64,000 bases of DNA from Rhodeus uyekii (lineage: Eukaryota; Chordata; Actinopteri; Cypriniformes; Acheilognathidae): positions 806,001-870,000 of the forward strand of contig JAWRVZ010000181.1 of NCBI GenBank assembly GCA_037043235.1, written 5' to 3'. The notes under the pieces were generated by a model, which saw nothing but the letters and a program-made list of their open reading frames with translations, was not told where the DNA came from and did no database searches. Both the position numbers and the translations under genes were made by a program. Each line of letters begins with the position of its first letter. Positions within the stretch are counted from its first letter, which is position 1. This document shows, piece after piece, positions 25,753 through 48,780 of the stretch.

Positions 25753-26769
25753 CTATATGTTGTTATAACTGTAGTTCTGAGCGGATTCCATGACTGGCAG
25801 GTGGACCTGCAGTGACAAAAAAGAGAGACAGAAACAATAGAAATGCAGAGAGTTAGAGTATTTATGTCACTTATTGAATATCAAAGTACATTTTACATTT
25901 TCTGTCAGCACAATTAGGACACAAATAAAGTTATTTTATTTAAATATACCTTTGTGTGTTTTCTGAGGGAGCTGGCATGAGAGTATGACTTATTGCAGTA
26001 CATGCAATTGTATTGTTTTTCAGGTGCATGAACACGCATGTGCTTTTGTTTATCGCTGCTGTTAGCAAAACGCCTTTCACAGGCCTCAAAAGAACATCTA
26101 AAAGGTTTTTCGCCTGGAACAAAAGATTATGAAAATTAAAATCCCTTCATGTAACATCAACAACTAAAAAAAAGCATCAATAACAAATAAAGTGTCACCT
26201 GTATGTGTCCTTTCATGAATTTTCAGGTTTTCCGCCCGTGCAAACTCTCTTCCACACCCGAAGGAGCACTGAAACGGCTTTTCACCCGTGTGGACTCTTA
26301 AATGATTGATCAGTTTGTACTTGGCCTTGAATGGATTCCTTTGACGGGAACAACCTTCCCATAAACAAATGTAACTGGATGTCCCTGACACTCTAACATG
26401 CTCCACTGTCAGATGAGAGATGAGCTCCTTCATTGTACAATAGGTTTTCTCACAGCACTGTCGCTCCAGCCACTGGCAGGTGAACCTCATCATGTTCGTG
26501 TTCATCTCTCTGGACTGCAGATAAATGGATCGATCTGTATTTGAACTGTTGAACATAATCCTTTCTCCGTGTATCAGTCCATTCTTTGTGGCATAAGGTT
26601 CTTCTGTTGGAGTCAAGGGTGTATAACCATCCTCCACAACTGAAGAACACCCGTCCATACAGGTTGAAGAATCACGCAAAAGATCCACGGTGGATGGCAG
26701 CAAAATCTGTCCATCACAAACGCTATAGACGTCCGAGGTGTTTTGAAAACATGAGCCGAACACAGCCAT
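25753..26769 (-). CDS. Divergent Zic-family C2H2 zinc-finger protein, 262 aa, 3 exons
   Basis: Zic proteins are nuclear DNA-binding regulators of neural and left-right development. Exons: 26199-26769, 25950-26113, 25753-25806, in phase (789 nt with stop). Five tandem fingers follow a short acidic N-terminus. ZF1 has the Zic-type HLTVEHV end, then come YICLWEGC..KAKYKLINHLRVH, FARAENLKIHERTH, FANSSDKQKHMRVH and YSHASSLRKHTKVH. The intron after HTG and the intron between HTK and VH match Zic gene structure. Oddities: ZF1 is much shorter than in Zic1-4, ZF3 has C-x3-C (CSFGC) instead of C-x4-C, the N-terminal ZOC-type motif is not seen, and the tail after the fingers is only about 15 residues. 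There is an in-frame stop upstream of this ATG. By neighbourhood it may be a duplicate of the zic1/zic4 pair; teleost zic6 is an alternative. I therefore give no symbol. Confidence 0.85.
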
Positions 26770-26786
26770 ATTGTACAGCTCAAACT

Positions 26787-26955
26787 TTCCTGTAGCTCAA
26801 ACACTAGAGTGTGGTGCATGCAACGCCAAGGTCATGAGTTCGATTCCCAGGGAAAGCAAGGATAGATTAGAACGCCAATGTGTTCCTTGAATGCAATGCA
26901 GGTTGCTTTGGATAAAAGCGTCTGCTAAATGCATCAAAGTAAAATGTAAATATAA
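26787..26955 (+). mobile_element. tRNA-derived SINE (cyprinid V/core type)
   Basis: The head TGTAGCTCAAACACTAGAGT is a degenerate A box, and GAGTTCGATTCCCAG is a pol III B box. The tail contains TTGCTTTGGATAAAAGCG TCTGCTAAATGCAT followed by an AT-rich end. It lies antisense to the zic gene, its 5' end about 18 bases from the zic ATG. It is not a functional tRNA, because no cloverleaf 3' half is present. Confidence 0.85.
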
Positions 26956-29067
26956 GCCTTCACTTGTAAGTTCACAGAAAAGTTCATCCATGAATCTGTC
27001 CGGTTCGCATCGGCTCTTTGATCTTCCGGAGAAAATGTTTAGATTATGCGACGAGGCTTGGAAAGAAGGTATTTTATACAGTACCGTTAACACGTGAATG
27101 ACTTTAATTCCCTAGACTCTTTATTTAGCATCTGTCTACTTGTCATTCATCCATCAAAAACATTATTAACTAATCTGAAGACAGTCGTTTCTTATCCAAT
27201 TTGAATATAATCCAAGCAAACTGATCATTACAAATAAACCAACGTCACACCTTGGTGTATCCATTTGTCCAGCATAATAATGAATAATACCAATGACAGT
27301 AAGTCACAAAAGATTTCAAACATAGCATTTTATTGAACTCAAATGGATGCATGTGGCCATTTCACCCGAAAAAAATCTCATAACATCGAGTGTCCTGCTT
27401 ATATAAGTTACTAATACAGTGGTTTATTCTACCCATTCTCACCCATGGTTAAAAACTGCATTATCTGATGTACATCACTTAAAACCTATCCGTACTGTTG
27501 TACAATTTACAAAACAAACGAACAAAACTCAAAACCCAAACTTTTGCTTTTTGTTTTATGACTTGTACTTTAACCGTGATTACTCTACATATAACGTGTG
27601 TTAAATTGCTCTGTATAAAAAAAGGAAATTCCAGTGGTTTGCTATATGATTAGGACGGACTGTGAATATGATATTCACGGAGGGTATAAATTATGCACCT
27701 TTCAAACAGCATCCTTGCATATCCATTGACTATTTGGTATAACAAAGCTTCTGAATTGCATAGGGAAAAATCAGCACATAGTCCTTCTACAGACATGAGG
27801 TTTTTAAATATTCACTCCTCTTTTGTGTTTAAAACTGTGATTTATAAAAGAGAGACATTTCGGTGGCCCAGGCCTGTTCTATAAGAATAGCAGTATTTCT
27901 CTTGATCTAACATTACACGTAAACAAATAAAAGCACTCATAAATAAGCAATGAATTAGGAGTAAATCAACAACATAATTAACAGTCTAGTGATTTAGCTT
28001 AAACACACGATCAACTACTTGTGCATATTTAATGAGGAAACTAACTCAGCTAACTTTTTTCAGCCTTTATAGTGTTTCTGAAGCCTAAATGGCAGCACAT
28101 TTTGTTTTAATATTACTTTAATATTATTTTCAAAATACTTTATTGTCCATGGAAACACATTAGCTGCTATTCTTTGATGAAGTTTCTCTTTATTAAAGCT
28201 TTTATTGTGTTTTCCGCCTGTAGAAACTAAATATCTATACTAGGATGACATACTAACACGCACACAGACACTCACACTTTTTCTTCATGGCAAAATGTGG
28301 AGTTTGAGTCCACTATGTGGAGGAACTGGAGTAAAAGCAGAACATGTAACTGAAAAACCACATAAATTCATAAATTCCTTTATATTACAAAAACAAGAAG
28401 CAATTAAGCACATTAGAATTATTTCTTCCTAATTATTATTATTATTTCTACACACATACGATTTTCACTTGTATAATATCCGTTCGGAGTTATAACGTAA
28501 AAGGTCGAAACTGTTTTTTTTTTAATGTAATTTCTTATGCCGCAACTTTCTGCAGCCACCTGAGTGTTTTCATTCAGTTTTCCCTTCTTAATTTAAAAAT
28601 GAATAAATAAATACAAGAGTGAAACAGTACTTTACGAAACATTCAAGCTTTCAATTTGGGATGAGCTTCCACACAACAGTCTGGTCCCAACTGTATATTG
28701 GTTTAGAAAACAATAAAATATCTCTTGGCAACGTATTAAAGATATTTGTGTGAATCTGACTTTGATTAAACCCAAAACATACATAAATAACTAATGGATA
28801 AACTTTTCACATTGGAATTCATTTGACAGAAAATATACTTCTAATAATTCAAAAATACAATAAAGGTTCGGTTAAATCATTAAGAAATGAGCGGAGCATT
28901 GGTTACCGATACCAAATGCGTTGATTTTAACCTCACAAAAGTGAGAGAGAGATAGATGACAGGCTCTCAGCCGCATCCCATCAGCTCTGCTCTTACCAAA
29001 GCCTTTCTTCGTAGTGCGGTCCATTGTTCAATCTGCAGGGGAATGGTTGAGAGGTTGAAAGCGACCC
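26956..29067. other. Spacer between the zic gene and rab3a, with rab3a 3' UTR
   Basis: A+T-rich. The side next to 29,067 should be rab3a 3' UTR; several minus-strand AATAAA-like sites occur (e.g. near 28,195), but the end is not decidable. A short repeat core at 28,479 is listed separately. No other exon was recognised. Confidence 0.5.
28479..28546 (+). repeat. Repeat B core, copy 1 (TCCGTTCGGAGTTATAACGT...)
   Basis: A segment of about 68 bp nearly identical to 33480-33546, which lies inside a MITE with terminal inverted repeats. Here those ends are not recognisable. Confidence 0.8.
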
Positions 29068-31644
29068 TTAGCAAGCACAGTCCTTGGTAGAGCGTTGCGG
29101 CTGCTCATTAAGCTGAGGGCACTGCTTGTTTCCAACAACGGACGGATCCGCAGACTCCAGGTTCTCTGACATCCTGTCACAGATTATGTCCACCAGACAC
29201 TCAAACGTCTGCTTCACGTTGATGTTATCCTTGGCACTGGCCTCAAAAAATTCAAAGCCTGTGACAGTCAAAAGAGGTCAAAGATGAATACAAAAAGCCA
29301 CAAAATTAAAAGAGTTATAGGAAAACATCCTGCATATGAAGAAACGTCTTGTTAGATGCAAGAGTGTAAAAAAAAACATTCTGTTTAGGACAACTCACCT
29401 AATTGTTCGGACAGCTGTCTTCCTCTCTCTGAAGCGACCACTCTCTCGTCTTCCATGTCACACTTATTTCCCACCAGCAGCACTTGAGCATTGTCCCATG
29501 AATATGTCTTAATCTGTGTGGACCTGAGAATGAAGGAAAAAGCCTGCCTAATTACTGCTGGAATTAAATCAAAATGAAATCCAATCTAATTAAATATACA
29601 CATACATATATGATCTTTAAAAAAATAAATAATAAAAATAAAATTACATTTAAAAAGGAACATAAACTAAATTCAAATGCGTTTATTGTCATATGCACAG
29701 ACAGAAAGCATGTTTCCCTGCACAATGACATTCTTACTTTGCCGTCCACAATAAATGTCATACAATAAGTAAATAATAAAAATAAGAGCAATAAAGGCAA
29801 TAAAGTGAGATTGTAGATTGACAGTTATGTCTATGTTATGTTTATGATTGTAAACTGTTTAGGAGTCTGATAGCAGAGGAGAAGAAAGAGGTCTTCAGGC
29901 TTGAAGAAATGTTTTTAACGTTGTGTAACTGTGTCCCAGTTATTACATAAAAGTAAAGCAACAACTGATAAAAACTCTATTTTCAAGTAAATGAGTTCTC
30001 ATCCTAACCAGCATTGTAATGGAATAACGCATTATAAGCAATGGAAGTTAAAGATTACTTTTAAGTAACACGTTACTTTTAATTTTATAACAAAATATCG
30101 GAATTGCTTTTTCAAATATGTAACGCAAGTTACTTTGTTTTTCCATTTATTGACTGACAGCTCTCTTGCCCCCTGTTGAGAGAAATCATGAGTAAGCGCA
30201 GAGTGTGTGTGTGGTGTAAACACCATGGTTATTGTAGTTCTAGACTAAATGTGAGCATGTAAAATATGACAAAATTCCACAAAATCAGCAGAAACTGTGT
30301 AATACAAAAACATAAAAGCCTGCAATAATTAATGTAAATTTACACAAATATACTTTATGTATTTATCTCACTTTATTAACGAACGTTTTCAATGCTGACC
30401 TTCGATGATCCAAAAATTACTTTAGTTAAACATCACATTTATGCTTTATTTTTCTTGTTCAACTTTTCTCCTGCATCCTATTGTCCTGCAATCTAGAAAC
30501 ATTTGTTTGAGCTGCGCCCTCTACTGAAAAGACGCAAATTTTACTTTTTTAGGGAGTGATAATTTTGTAACATTACTTTTAAAAGTAACTTTCCCCAACA
30601 CTGTTTGATTCTATTTCTGTGACCAGTTAGCACCCCCTACACCGAAACCTCATTGGTCCAAAGTCTGCTCCACGTATTCCATTCATGACTAAATGGACAG
30701 AACACCAAATCTTTTCTTCTGTATTGTGTGGTACATCCAAGAGTAATTAATTAAAAGAAAAGATAAAAGTAGGACAGGAACTGTGTTCTATACATTGTTT
30801 TTTAATTGGATTTTGAGATGTGGGCATTGTGTAGGGTTGAAAATAAAAGATATTTGAAAATGCCCCTCACCAAAAGGGCCATTTGAAATTCCAAAAGACA
30901 AAGAGGCGTTGATAGTGGCCAAGGCCTGTAGGCCGTGTGTCTACATTGGGGGTCTATGAACTGTCACACATTTAGCACGCTCGCTGCCATCGTGTCAAGT
31001 TGTGTGGACAAATTACTAGTGGCTGGAATAATACCATCACAACAGGTTGTTGCAAATATATAGGGTACGCTCTAAGGACAGCCTGCATTTTGACAGAAAC
31101 TAGGTCATATCTTTGCAAACGTGTCAATTTGATGAAATGCAGACAAAAACACGATCGTACCAGTCCTGAACGGCATTAAAGGAGTCCTCATTGGTGATGT
31201 CATACATAAGAATGAAGCCCATAGCTCCACGATAGTATGCGGTGGTGATGGTCCTGTACCTTTCCTGCCCAGCAGTGTCCTGAAATACACAGTAGTTGGA
31301 GTGAAAATGGTGGTCTTGGTGGTTCTATTAATAAAACATCACTTAACCAAAATGAATGAAACACAGCTCTAACACAAAACTGAAAGTGATAGGATGCTTT
31401 TGATAAAACTCCTCACCCATATTTGGAGCTTTATCCTCTTGTCGTTCCGATAGATAGTCTTCACTTTGAAGTCTATGCCGACAGTGCTGACGAAAGCGGG
31501 TGTGAAGGAGTCATCAGCATAGCGGAACAGGAAACTGGTTTTTCCGACACTGCTGTTACCAATGATCAGGATCTTAAACATGAAATCAAAGTTTTGGTCC
31601 GTAGTCTCTTTTTGTCCATATCGAGCATCATTAGCTGAGGCCAT
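29068..31644 (-). CDS. rab3a: Rab3A small GTPase, complete, 220 aa, 4 coding exons
   Basis: A synaptic-vesicle Rab that cycles between GTP and GDP and binds RIM/rabphilin before Ca-triggered exocytosis. Exons: 31417-31644, 31161-31279, 29399-29523, 29068-29258, totalling 663 nt. G boxes are GNSSVGKTS (P-loop), the switch I stretch ending FVSTVGIDFKVKT, DTAGQERYRT (switch II), GNKCDMED and ASAKDN. The C-terminal CAC is the double-geranylgeranyl motif. Rab3A rather than B/C/D is indicated by FKILIIGN, KTIYRNDKR, NAQVLLVGNK, ERVVASERGRQL and the ending DCAC, by the exact family length of 220, and by pde4c next door, as in human. Teleosts have two rab3a copies; which one this is was not resolved. 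The ATG is the first codon pair after the acceptor at 31645. Confidence 0.96.
29675..29945 (+). repeat. Interspersed repeat-like segment in rab3a intron 3
   Basis: Contains TTATTGTCATATGCACA, CAATGACATTCTTACTTTGC and GGAGTCTGATAGCAGAGG, phrases I associate with a widespread fish repeat. The family is not assigned and the limits are approximate. Confidence 0.45.
30014..30603 (-). mobile_element. hAT-like non-autonomous element in rab3a intron 3
   Basis: It ends on plus in AGTAACTTTCCCCAACACTG, the reverse complement of a CAGTGTTGGGGAAAGTTACT-type terminus. The other side has clustered GTAAC/GTTAC words (AAGTAACACGTTACTTTTAA). No coding capacity. The left end is uncertain. Confidence 0.55.
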
Positions 31645-33161
31645 CTGTAACAACGAAACAGATTTACTGAGAAGAGGGTAATTCTTAAAATTATTATTCT
31701 ATTTGCATGAAAGTCAAATCTGAGTCTCGGCCCTAAATCATTTTTAGGGGGTACCTTAGTAAGTATAATGGGCATGCTTTTGTTTGTTTTTATAGGGGCA
31801 AGAAAGTGCAATTATTATTTTTTTTTTTAAATGCTCCCAACTTCCAGTTTAATTAGCCTATCTCTGGTGGTGGACCAGAGAGGAACTTTAATTTTCCACA
31901 GATATAAGTCTGAGATATTTATATATTCTGCTGTAAAATAAATGTGAGTTAGAGATTCTGCTGGTTACAGAACTAGTGAGAGAGTTATCCATTAACAGAT
32001 GTATAAACATAATAAAAAATAAAAAATGAGTAGTACGTTAGACAGTTCCTATGGTTAAACGAAGTAAAACAGGTGGTTCTACAATACTAATGCATAGAGG
32101 TTGTAATCAATAAATAAAAATATATCTGAAAATTTTAAAAATGTCAAGCAACCAACTTGAGACCGACACACCCATTTTATATTCTCTCTGAATCATAAAC
32201 AATACAGTAATTCAGTATTGCAGAAAAACAAAGCCAAACAGTTTGCACAACTGAAAAGTAGAAAGAAATAACTGCAGGACAATGTGTCTTTTACAATAAA
32301 CTTAACCAAAGTACTCCATAAATATTTACAATGGATTATTCACATGTTGTACAATTCAAAATGCATTGCACAATGATATCATAAACGGTTCCTTGGCAAG
32401 GTAGCGAAACCAATTTTTTATTAATTTATTCAAATATTCCTATTCGCTCTGTTTGCTGAATTACAACACAAATTCAACTTGAAAAGAGGGTGTAACTGGC
32501 ACTCTCCCTGTATCCCTCTGGATTGAGCAGGGCGGTCAGTGCAGCCAGGGATTTGAAAGGTTTTGTGCCGGCTAAACCCTGTGCTTAGCTGGCTGTCAGG
32601 AACTGAGCACACGACGCTGTCAGAGGATGATTATGACAATATTCCCATTTTATGGTGAAATACAAAGGGTTTTCTTTCAAACTAACCTTTGGATGTTCAT
32701 TCCTGCTCTATTGAGTGTGTAATTAATCAGGCCACCCGATCGGGGTTTAATTCAAACATATGGTTGAGGCTTGACGTACAAGATTAGAGCAGGAAACTGT
32801 CGCTGCGTTCAGCCTGTGAGAGCGAGTCTGCGTTCAGCTGCACGGCCGCATCTATCCGCTTAACACACGGACCGATTCACATTTCCATTCGGGTCAGCGA
32901 GTGACTAACTCCGCATCGATCAGATAGACAGCAACCATCATAAGTGCTAACAACAAAGTGCTGGGTGTCAAAAGCCAGTTGACATGTTTTAGCATGCAGC
33001 GATGGATTAATACAGCAGAGGCTGTTCATGAGCCACCCCGTTTAGCGATGTCAAATGTAGGTTACTCCGCTTTTAAACGGAACCCACTCATTTCCTAAAG
33101 ATACCATGCAACTTTTTGGACTATTTCGTCAAATAAACGCGAGAGTCTTGCTAGAGCTTAC

Positions 33162-33250
33162 CGTAAGAGGAGGTTTATTTAGTGTGGTTCGGATGCAGTT
33201 CCCAGCCTGTGCACCTGCGCTCGTGCTTTCGTCACTCGACTGGAGTTAGC
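33162..33250 (-). promoter_or_regulatory. rab3a: rab3a non-coding exon 1 and promoter
   Basis: A strong donor CTCTTACG|GTAAGC on minus sits at 33161/33162. It could splice to the acceptor at 31645, right at the ATG. Upstream are a GC box (GGGCGGGGC on plus near 33,255), a minus-strand CCAAT and a second CCAAT nearby (33,270-33,292). The start site is not defined. Confidence 0.55.
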
Positions 33251-33404
33251 TGAGGGCGGGGCTAAACAATGATTGGCATGTGGATGAGCCAATTACATGC
33301 TCGCTCGTTCAGTCCCCTTAGCGACTTAGCCTTGTTCTAGAATAGATGCATGAAGCAACAAGACTTTCTAGACTTGTTGTTTTTATAGACTTTTTCTTTA
33401 ATAG

Positions 33405-33639
33405 TATGGAAGCCCATATCATCATAATTTTCTAGTTCATAATTTCAATGGGATTTCAAAATTACAATGACAAAAATAAATCCGTTCGGAGTTATAACGT
33501 AAAAGGTCGAATCTGTTTTTTTTATGTAATTTCTTATGCCGTAACTTTTTATGTTAGTATTGAGTTTTAGTCATATGTCATAATTATGATTTACCAAAAC
33601 AAGATTTTCTTGTCATGTGGTGAAAATGGGCTTCCATAT
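33405..33639. mobile_element. MITE with TATGGAAGCCCAT terminal inverted repeats
   Basis: The left end TATGGAAGCCCAT and right end ATGGGCTTCCATA are perfect inverted repeats about 235 bp apart. The interior carries the repeat B core (33480-33546) and a TTATGACATATGACT-type stretch. It sits between the rab3a promoter and the pde4c 3' end. Confidence 0.75.
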
Positions 33640-33659
33640 GACACAAAGAGTCCAGCTTA

Positions 33660-35659
33660 CTAATATTTCTTGGTTTATTGGCATTGGGAACAGAAAAACA
33701 ATCACAGCAACATTAGTAACAGCGTTGTAATGGTAAACAGTACTTTTGGGATTGTCAGATCTGCAACAGAAAGAGACCAAACAGAGGTGTGACATGTACA
33801 GTCAGTCGAAACTTTGCACGGCCACTCAGCATTTCTTTCACCACACGAAACATTGCTGTAAAGAGCACAGACTGACATTAAGATGATGACATTAAGTCAA
33901 TAATTAAAAGCCCCATTTACTGTACTCCATTTACTTAAAAAGATTCACTGTATCCAATAATAAAATTCATACCATGGTATAAAAAGGACACAAAAAATCT
34001 GACTTACAATGAGCACATCGAGTCAGAAAGACTTATGAAACCTGTTTTTCATGAATAGTCTTAAATAAAATTTCAACTTGACAAAACAACTGTTTTGAAT
34101 AAAGAAGAAAGAAAACTGAATGATCAAATCTGACAGTACTACTGTTACTGACAGTAGTAGATGTCATTGATGGAAATTAGCCAGTGGCAAAATGGAAATT
34201 ACAGTACAGCATGGATCATGCTTGCTTGGCACTTGTACTGTCATTGGCTATGTCCCTGTGAAGAGCAGAGCGCTGATCAATCACCAAAAACAAAAGAACA
34301 CAAAAGGTCTGGCACAGAAAACTAACTTTGGCTTTATGTGTTAGACAACTTCATTTCTCTTGCAGCACACAACTCTCTTTTTGGAACAAAGCATTTTGTT
34401 ATTTTCTTTAGACATCATACACTTGTGAAAGATGTTAATTTACCAGCGTTGACCAGCACAGAAACAAAGAGAAAGTACACATGTGGTTTAAGGACACCGC
34501 TCACTTCCTATACAGCTAATGTGGGTTTTTTGATCTATCTCAGCCTTCCAGAGACCACCTCGCAGGGCATGTACACATGCTGGTTACCCTGCTGACCACA
34601 GCCAATCATAGTCTTCTGCACGGTACAATAATAATGACTCCAGCCCTTACTGATGGAGCAACGTTTGGCAATGACAAAGATATCTCTAAAGTGCCACCTG
34701 TTATATCAGAAGCAAGCTGTTTTAAAAACGCGACATACAACGCATTAATGCTTACGCTCATGCTTTGGATGAAGCAGAATCAAAAGATAAACAAGAAGCA
34801 TATGTAAACCATGTGGATGTCATAAATTAAAGCAGCAATAAAGGTGAGAAGGGTTTTAAGTTAAAATTATAATAGTCAAATGAGTATCATCTGTGCAAAG
34901 GAACAAAAATACAAAGCCACGGTGTTCAGCTGGAGTGGTAAATCCTATAAATGTGGCTCCAGTTCCACTATTAAGCACTAGGTGGCGTCACATACAAATA
35001 CAAAAGATCACAATCATCATGGCTCGACTTCAGTCTACAGATTTTAAAGCGATTCAAGGAAGACGGCAGTCACTATGTGGGTACCCTCAAGCTGTTTGCT
35101 ACATGAAAGCAATCGTTTCTTTGAATCCTGAGATGTTCTGTTGTGTTAAGGTTAGGTTGTTTTTTTCAGCTAATAGACCAGCTTTAAGTCAACAGTGTGT
35201 CTTTAAAAAAACATTTTAGTGCACATACGTCCCACATAAAAAGTGTCCTGTTCATCAATCAATATGTTCAGACGGCTCTCAAAGGTCCACTCGTTTGTTA
35301 ACTTTAACCTAGGATGTCACAGGAAGACATAGTACATATCCTCTCAGTCCATATCACACAGACAGTTTACACTGAGACTGCATGACAGTAAAGACAAACG
35401 GCATCCCGAAGTCATGAAACTGTTGAGAACGTTTTAAGAAAGCTTCATGGTTTGTCAGTCTGTAGAATAGGAGCTCTCTTCAGTGCAAGGTTCCTGCTGT
35501 ATAAAAAACATCCTGCGGAAGCTTTCCTACCTCTCCTTTGCTCTTCTGCACTGGTTCACCTCTGCCCAGGGAAAATAAGAATGGGATGGAGAGGGATAGG
35601 GAGGTGGTGAAGAAGAGGTACGAAAGAAAATGAAAACTAAATGAAAAAGTGCACTAGTG
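33660..35659 (-). other. pde4c: pde4c 3' UTR (inferred)
   Basis: About 2 kb downstream of the pde4c stop without another gene. A minus-strand AATAAA (plus TTTATT 33674-33679) could end the transcript near 33,660, about 400 bases from the rab3a promoter. Intermediate ends are possible. Confidence 0.4.
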
Positions 35660-45937
<10,278 letters not shown>

Positions 45938-48504
45938 CTGAGGAAAGAGAAACAGATAAAAAGAGGAACAAAATTTACCTGGAATAATTTATTAGCTTTT
46001 GATTTGCCATTTTTACACTACTTTCGGATAAATTGTACCCAATGTCGCGATATGCTCAACACAACGACCAATGAGACCTAGATGAAAATGGTTACCCAAA
46101 TATGTGAATGAGAGATAAACTCTCTTTCTGCGTCAATCCAGATGCAAGTACTACTAGCCTTACGGGTTATTACGACAGAGCTGATCATTAAGTATATCAC
46201 ACAGTCTCTGTGATCTCCATGACTTCAAACACAAGAATACTTTTCAATTCCTCACTAATACCAAGCCAGCAGCTCTGACACTACATCACTCAAGAAAAAG
46301 AGACATGGTAAAAGAGACTGAGACCACTAGTGAATAATATTTAGTTTTACATATATATTTATATATATATAATGTAAAATTTATATATGTAATTTATATA
46401 TGTATATGTAAATTTATATATGTAATTTATATATATATTTATAATTATAATATATTAGTAAACTGCATGAATTTCACAGGTTTGTGTAAAAGTAGCCAAC
46501 ACTGAAATTTTATGTGAAAACTATGTGCATAAACAAAAACAGAAAAGAATTATTGCTATAACTATATCAGAGAATCATACAGAAACATTACAAAGAAACT
46601 GCCATAACAATTAATGCCATACCATTACATTGCTATATCTTTTAAATTAATGATTGACGATGAAACTTATAAGTATTCAATACTCACTAACAAATATTCA
46701 ATACCGAATACTTAAAATTACAAAAAGAAGTGCAGATAACAACGGTGGTGCCAATATATTGTGATGATTCTTACAGCATGATTTGAGACGATTCGATGGA
46801 AGCAAAAACATCTTTGCACTAATTACACACGTAATTAGTAAATATAGATTTGAGTATAGAAATAGTTGCTCCAGAAATAGAGCAGAATATTTTATATTTT
46901 TCTATTATTTTACGTCATAAAGATAAAAGTTTTTTTTATTAAATTCCAATATTTTCAATGTGAACACCACTGTATACAGCAACACTGGCAGAATGTCAAA
47001 AAAGCAACAGAATTCGACCTCATTCCACAGACAGAGATCTAGTACGTCTCTTAGGGTGAACGTGCATTTGAGATTTCTTCCTCCTCTAAGCCATAGTCGT
47101 GCAGTAAATCTGTCCATCTCAGTGACAGATTCAGGTTTTGTAGAGTGGGTAAGACCTCCTGAGACACAGAGGCAGCAAAGCTATGAATGGGCCGCGTTCT
47201 TCAAGGTCAATGTGATGCAGGAATGCAAAGCTAAAAATAGCCTCGGCTCATTGACGTGGAAGCATGTGAGAGGCCTAAAAATAACCTCCTCAGGTAAAGC
47301 CAAATTTCTAATCAAACTAGCACAAAACTGACATAAACCATATACAATAATTTCATCATTCAATGGTCCTGCCTCTGATGAGTCGTCTGTTTACTAATGA
47401 TCCATTGCTACAGTGTGTTATTAGGTTAGTGTGAAGGAAAGAAACAACATTGCAAGTCAATGGGCAAATGTTTTTTTAGATTTGAGAGCGAAGGAAAAGA
47501 ATAACCCAAATTAATAACAATGAAACAATAAAGGACACAACACTTTGGAGATAGATTCTCTGCTGTTCTAATTACAACAAATAATACTGCAGTTTATGTT
47601 GCTTAAGTTCAATTAATGACCAAACACACTATATACTTTATTAAAAAAACAATTATCTGCACATCTTTAACATGTGATCATATTAAATATTTCTGAATAT
47701 TTATGTAACATTTATGTGGTCATCTACAACAAGGGTTTTCAAAGACCTCCAAATATAATATGTGGCAATTGTATGCAATAATAATAATAAAGTTCAAATG
47801 GGAGTCTTAATCGTCATAATCGTAACCCACAGCATAAAACAGAACGAAAGGAAGTTGCATACACAAATGCTGATGCAAATGAGACCGGACACTAAACACA
47901 GGAAAAAGTCAAATTGAAGTATGCTAACAAAGTAATTCATGTAACATCTGAACTAAATGACACAGCAACTACGACAACACAAGAGAAGCAGGAAAAGAAC
48001 AAAGGAACACAGGAACTAATGAATACAAACTTAAAGTCCATGAAAAGGAAACGAAGAACTAAAACTGAATATTTGTAACACATACATCCTCATTCACACA
48101 TATATCTATCAATATATATATTTGTTTTATAATTTGGATATTATATTATAGTTTGAAAACCTCATTCATATCACCCTGCAAAATACATGTGAATTTGTAA
48201 GGTATATTTACCAGAACTCGTTTAGCTGAATTAAGTTCAGTCAGCATCTCTTCTGCATGTCCTCATTCACATCTTTCACAGATGTTGCATGAGGACAAGA
48301 CGCATGTGTCTTACACAGTGTTATATAATCAACTCAGTACACCCTAATCGTATGCTCACATACAGGAGTGAGAGACATATATACAGAGAGTGAGCAGCAC
48401 TCTTCTGAATGGACCAAAACACACACACACACACACGCACATCAGCGCAGTGACTCTTTCAGTCATTTTACTGTACGTTCTGGCGTGAAGGGGACACCGT
48501 ATCC

Positions 48505-48780
48505 AGCTCTAAAAATACCTGTGCTTGGGGCAGAGGCTGTCGCTTCCACTTCGTTTCTGCTTCCGTTCCCCATCTTTGCTGCTGTTTCTCCTATGGGTCC
48601 CTGTGCACACTCAGAGCGAGGCACTTCTGCAGAGCTGCTGCTATAAATAGCCGTCCCTGTGCGAGGGATCCGAGCAGAAGCGCTATATTTAGAGCTGCAG
48701 GTAGCCTCAGATTCTTCCCCCCATTCATGAATATTTATGGAGATTTCTACTATGCTATTTTTGGTGTACACATCTATCCA
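48505..48780. promoter_or_regulatory. MEF2/CArG-like site cluster in the long pde4c intron
   Basis: CTATAAATAG (48651-48660) and CTATATTTAG (48683-48692) both fit the MEF2 consensus. CTAAAAATA (48509-48517) and CTATTTTTGG near 48,767 are similar or CArG-like. The segment is richer in G+C than its surroundings. Function is unknown. Confidence 0.4.

Noticed and set aside
26787..26860. tRNA gene
   Set aside because: It has box-like elements but no cloverleaf, and the downstream core is that of a SINE.
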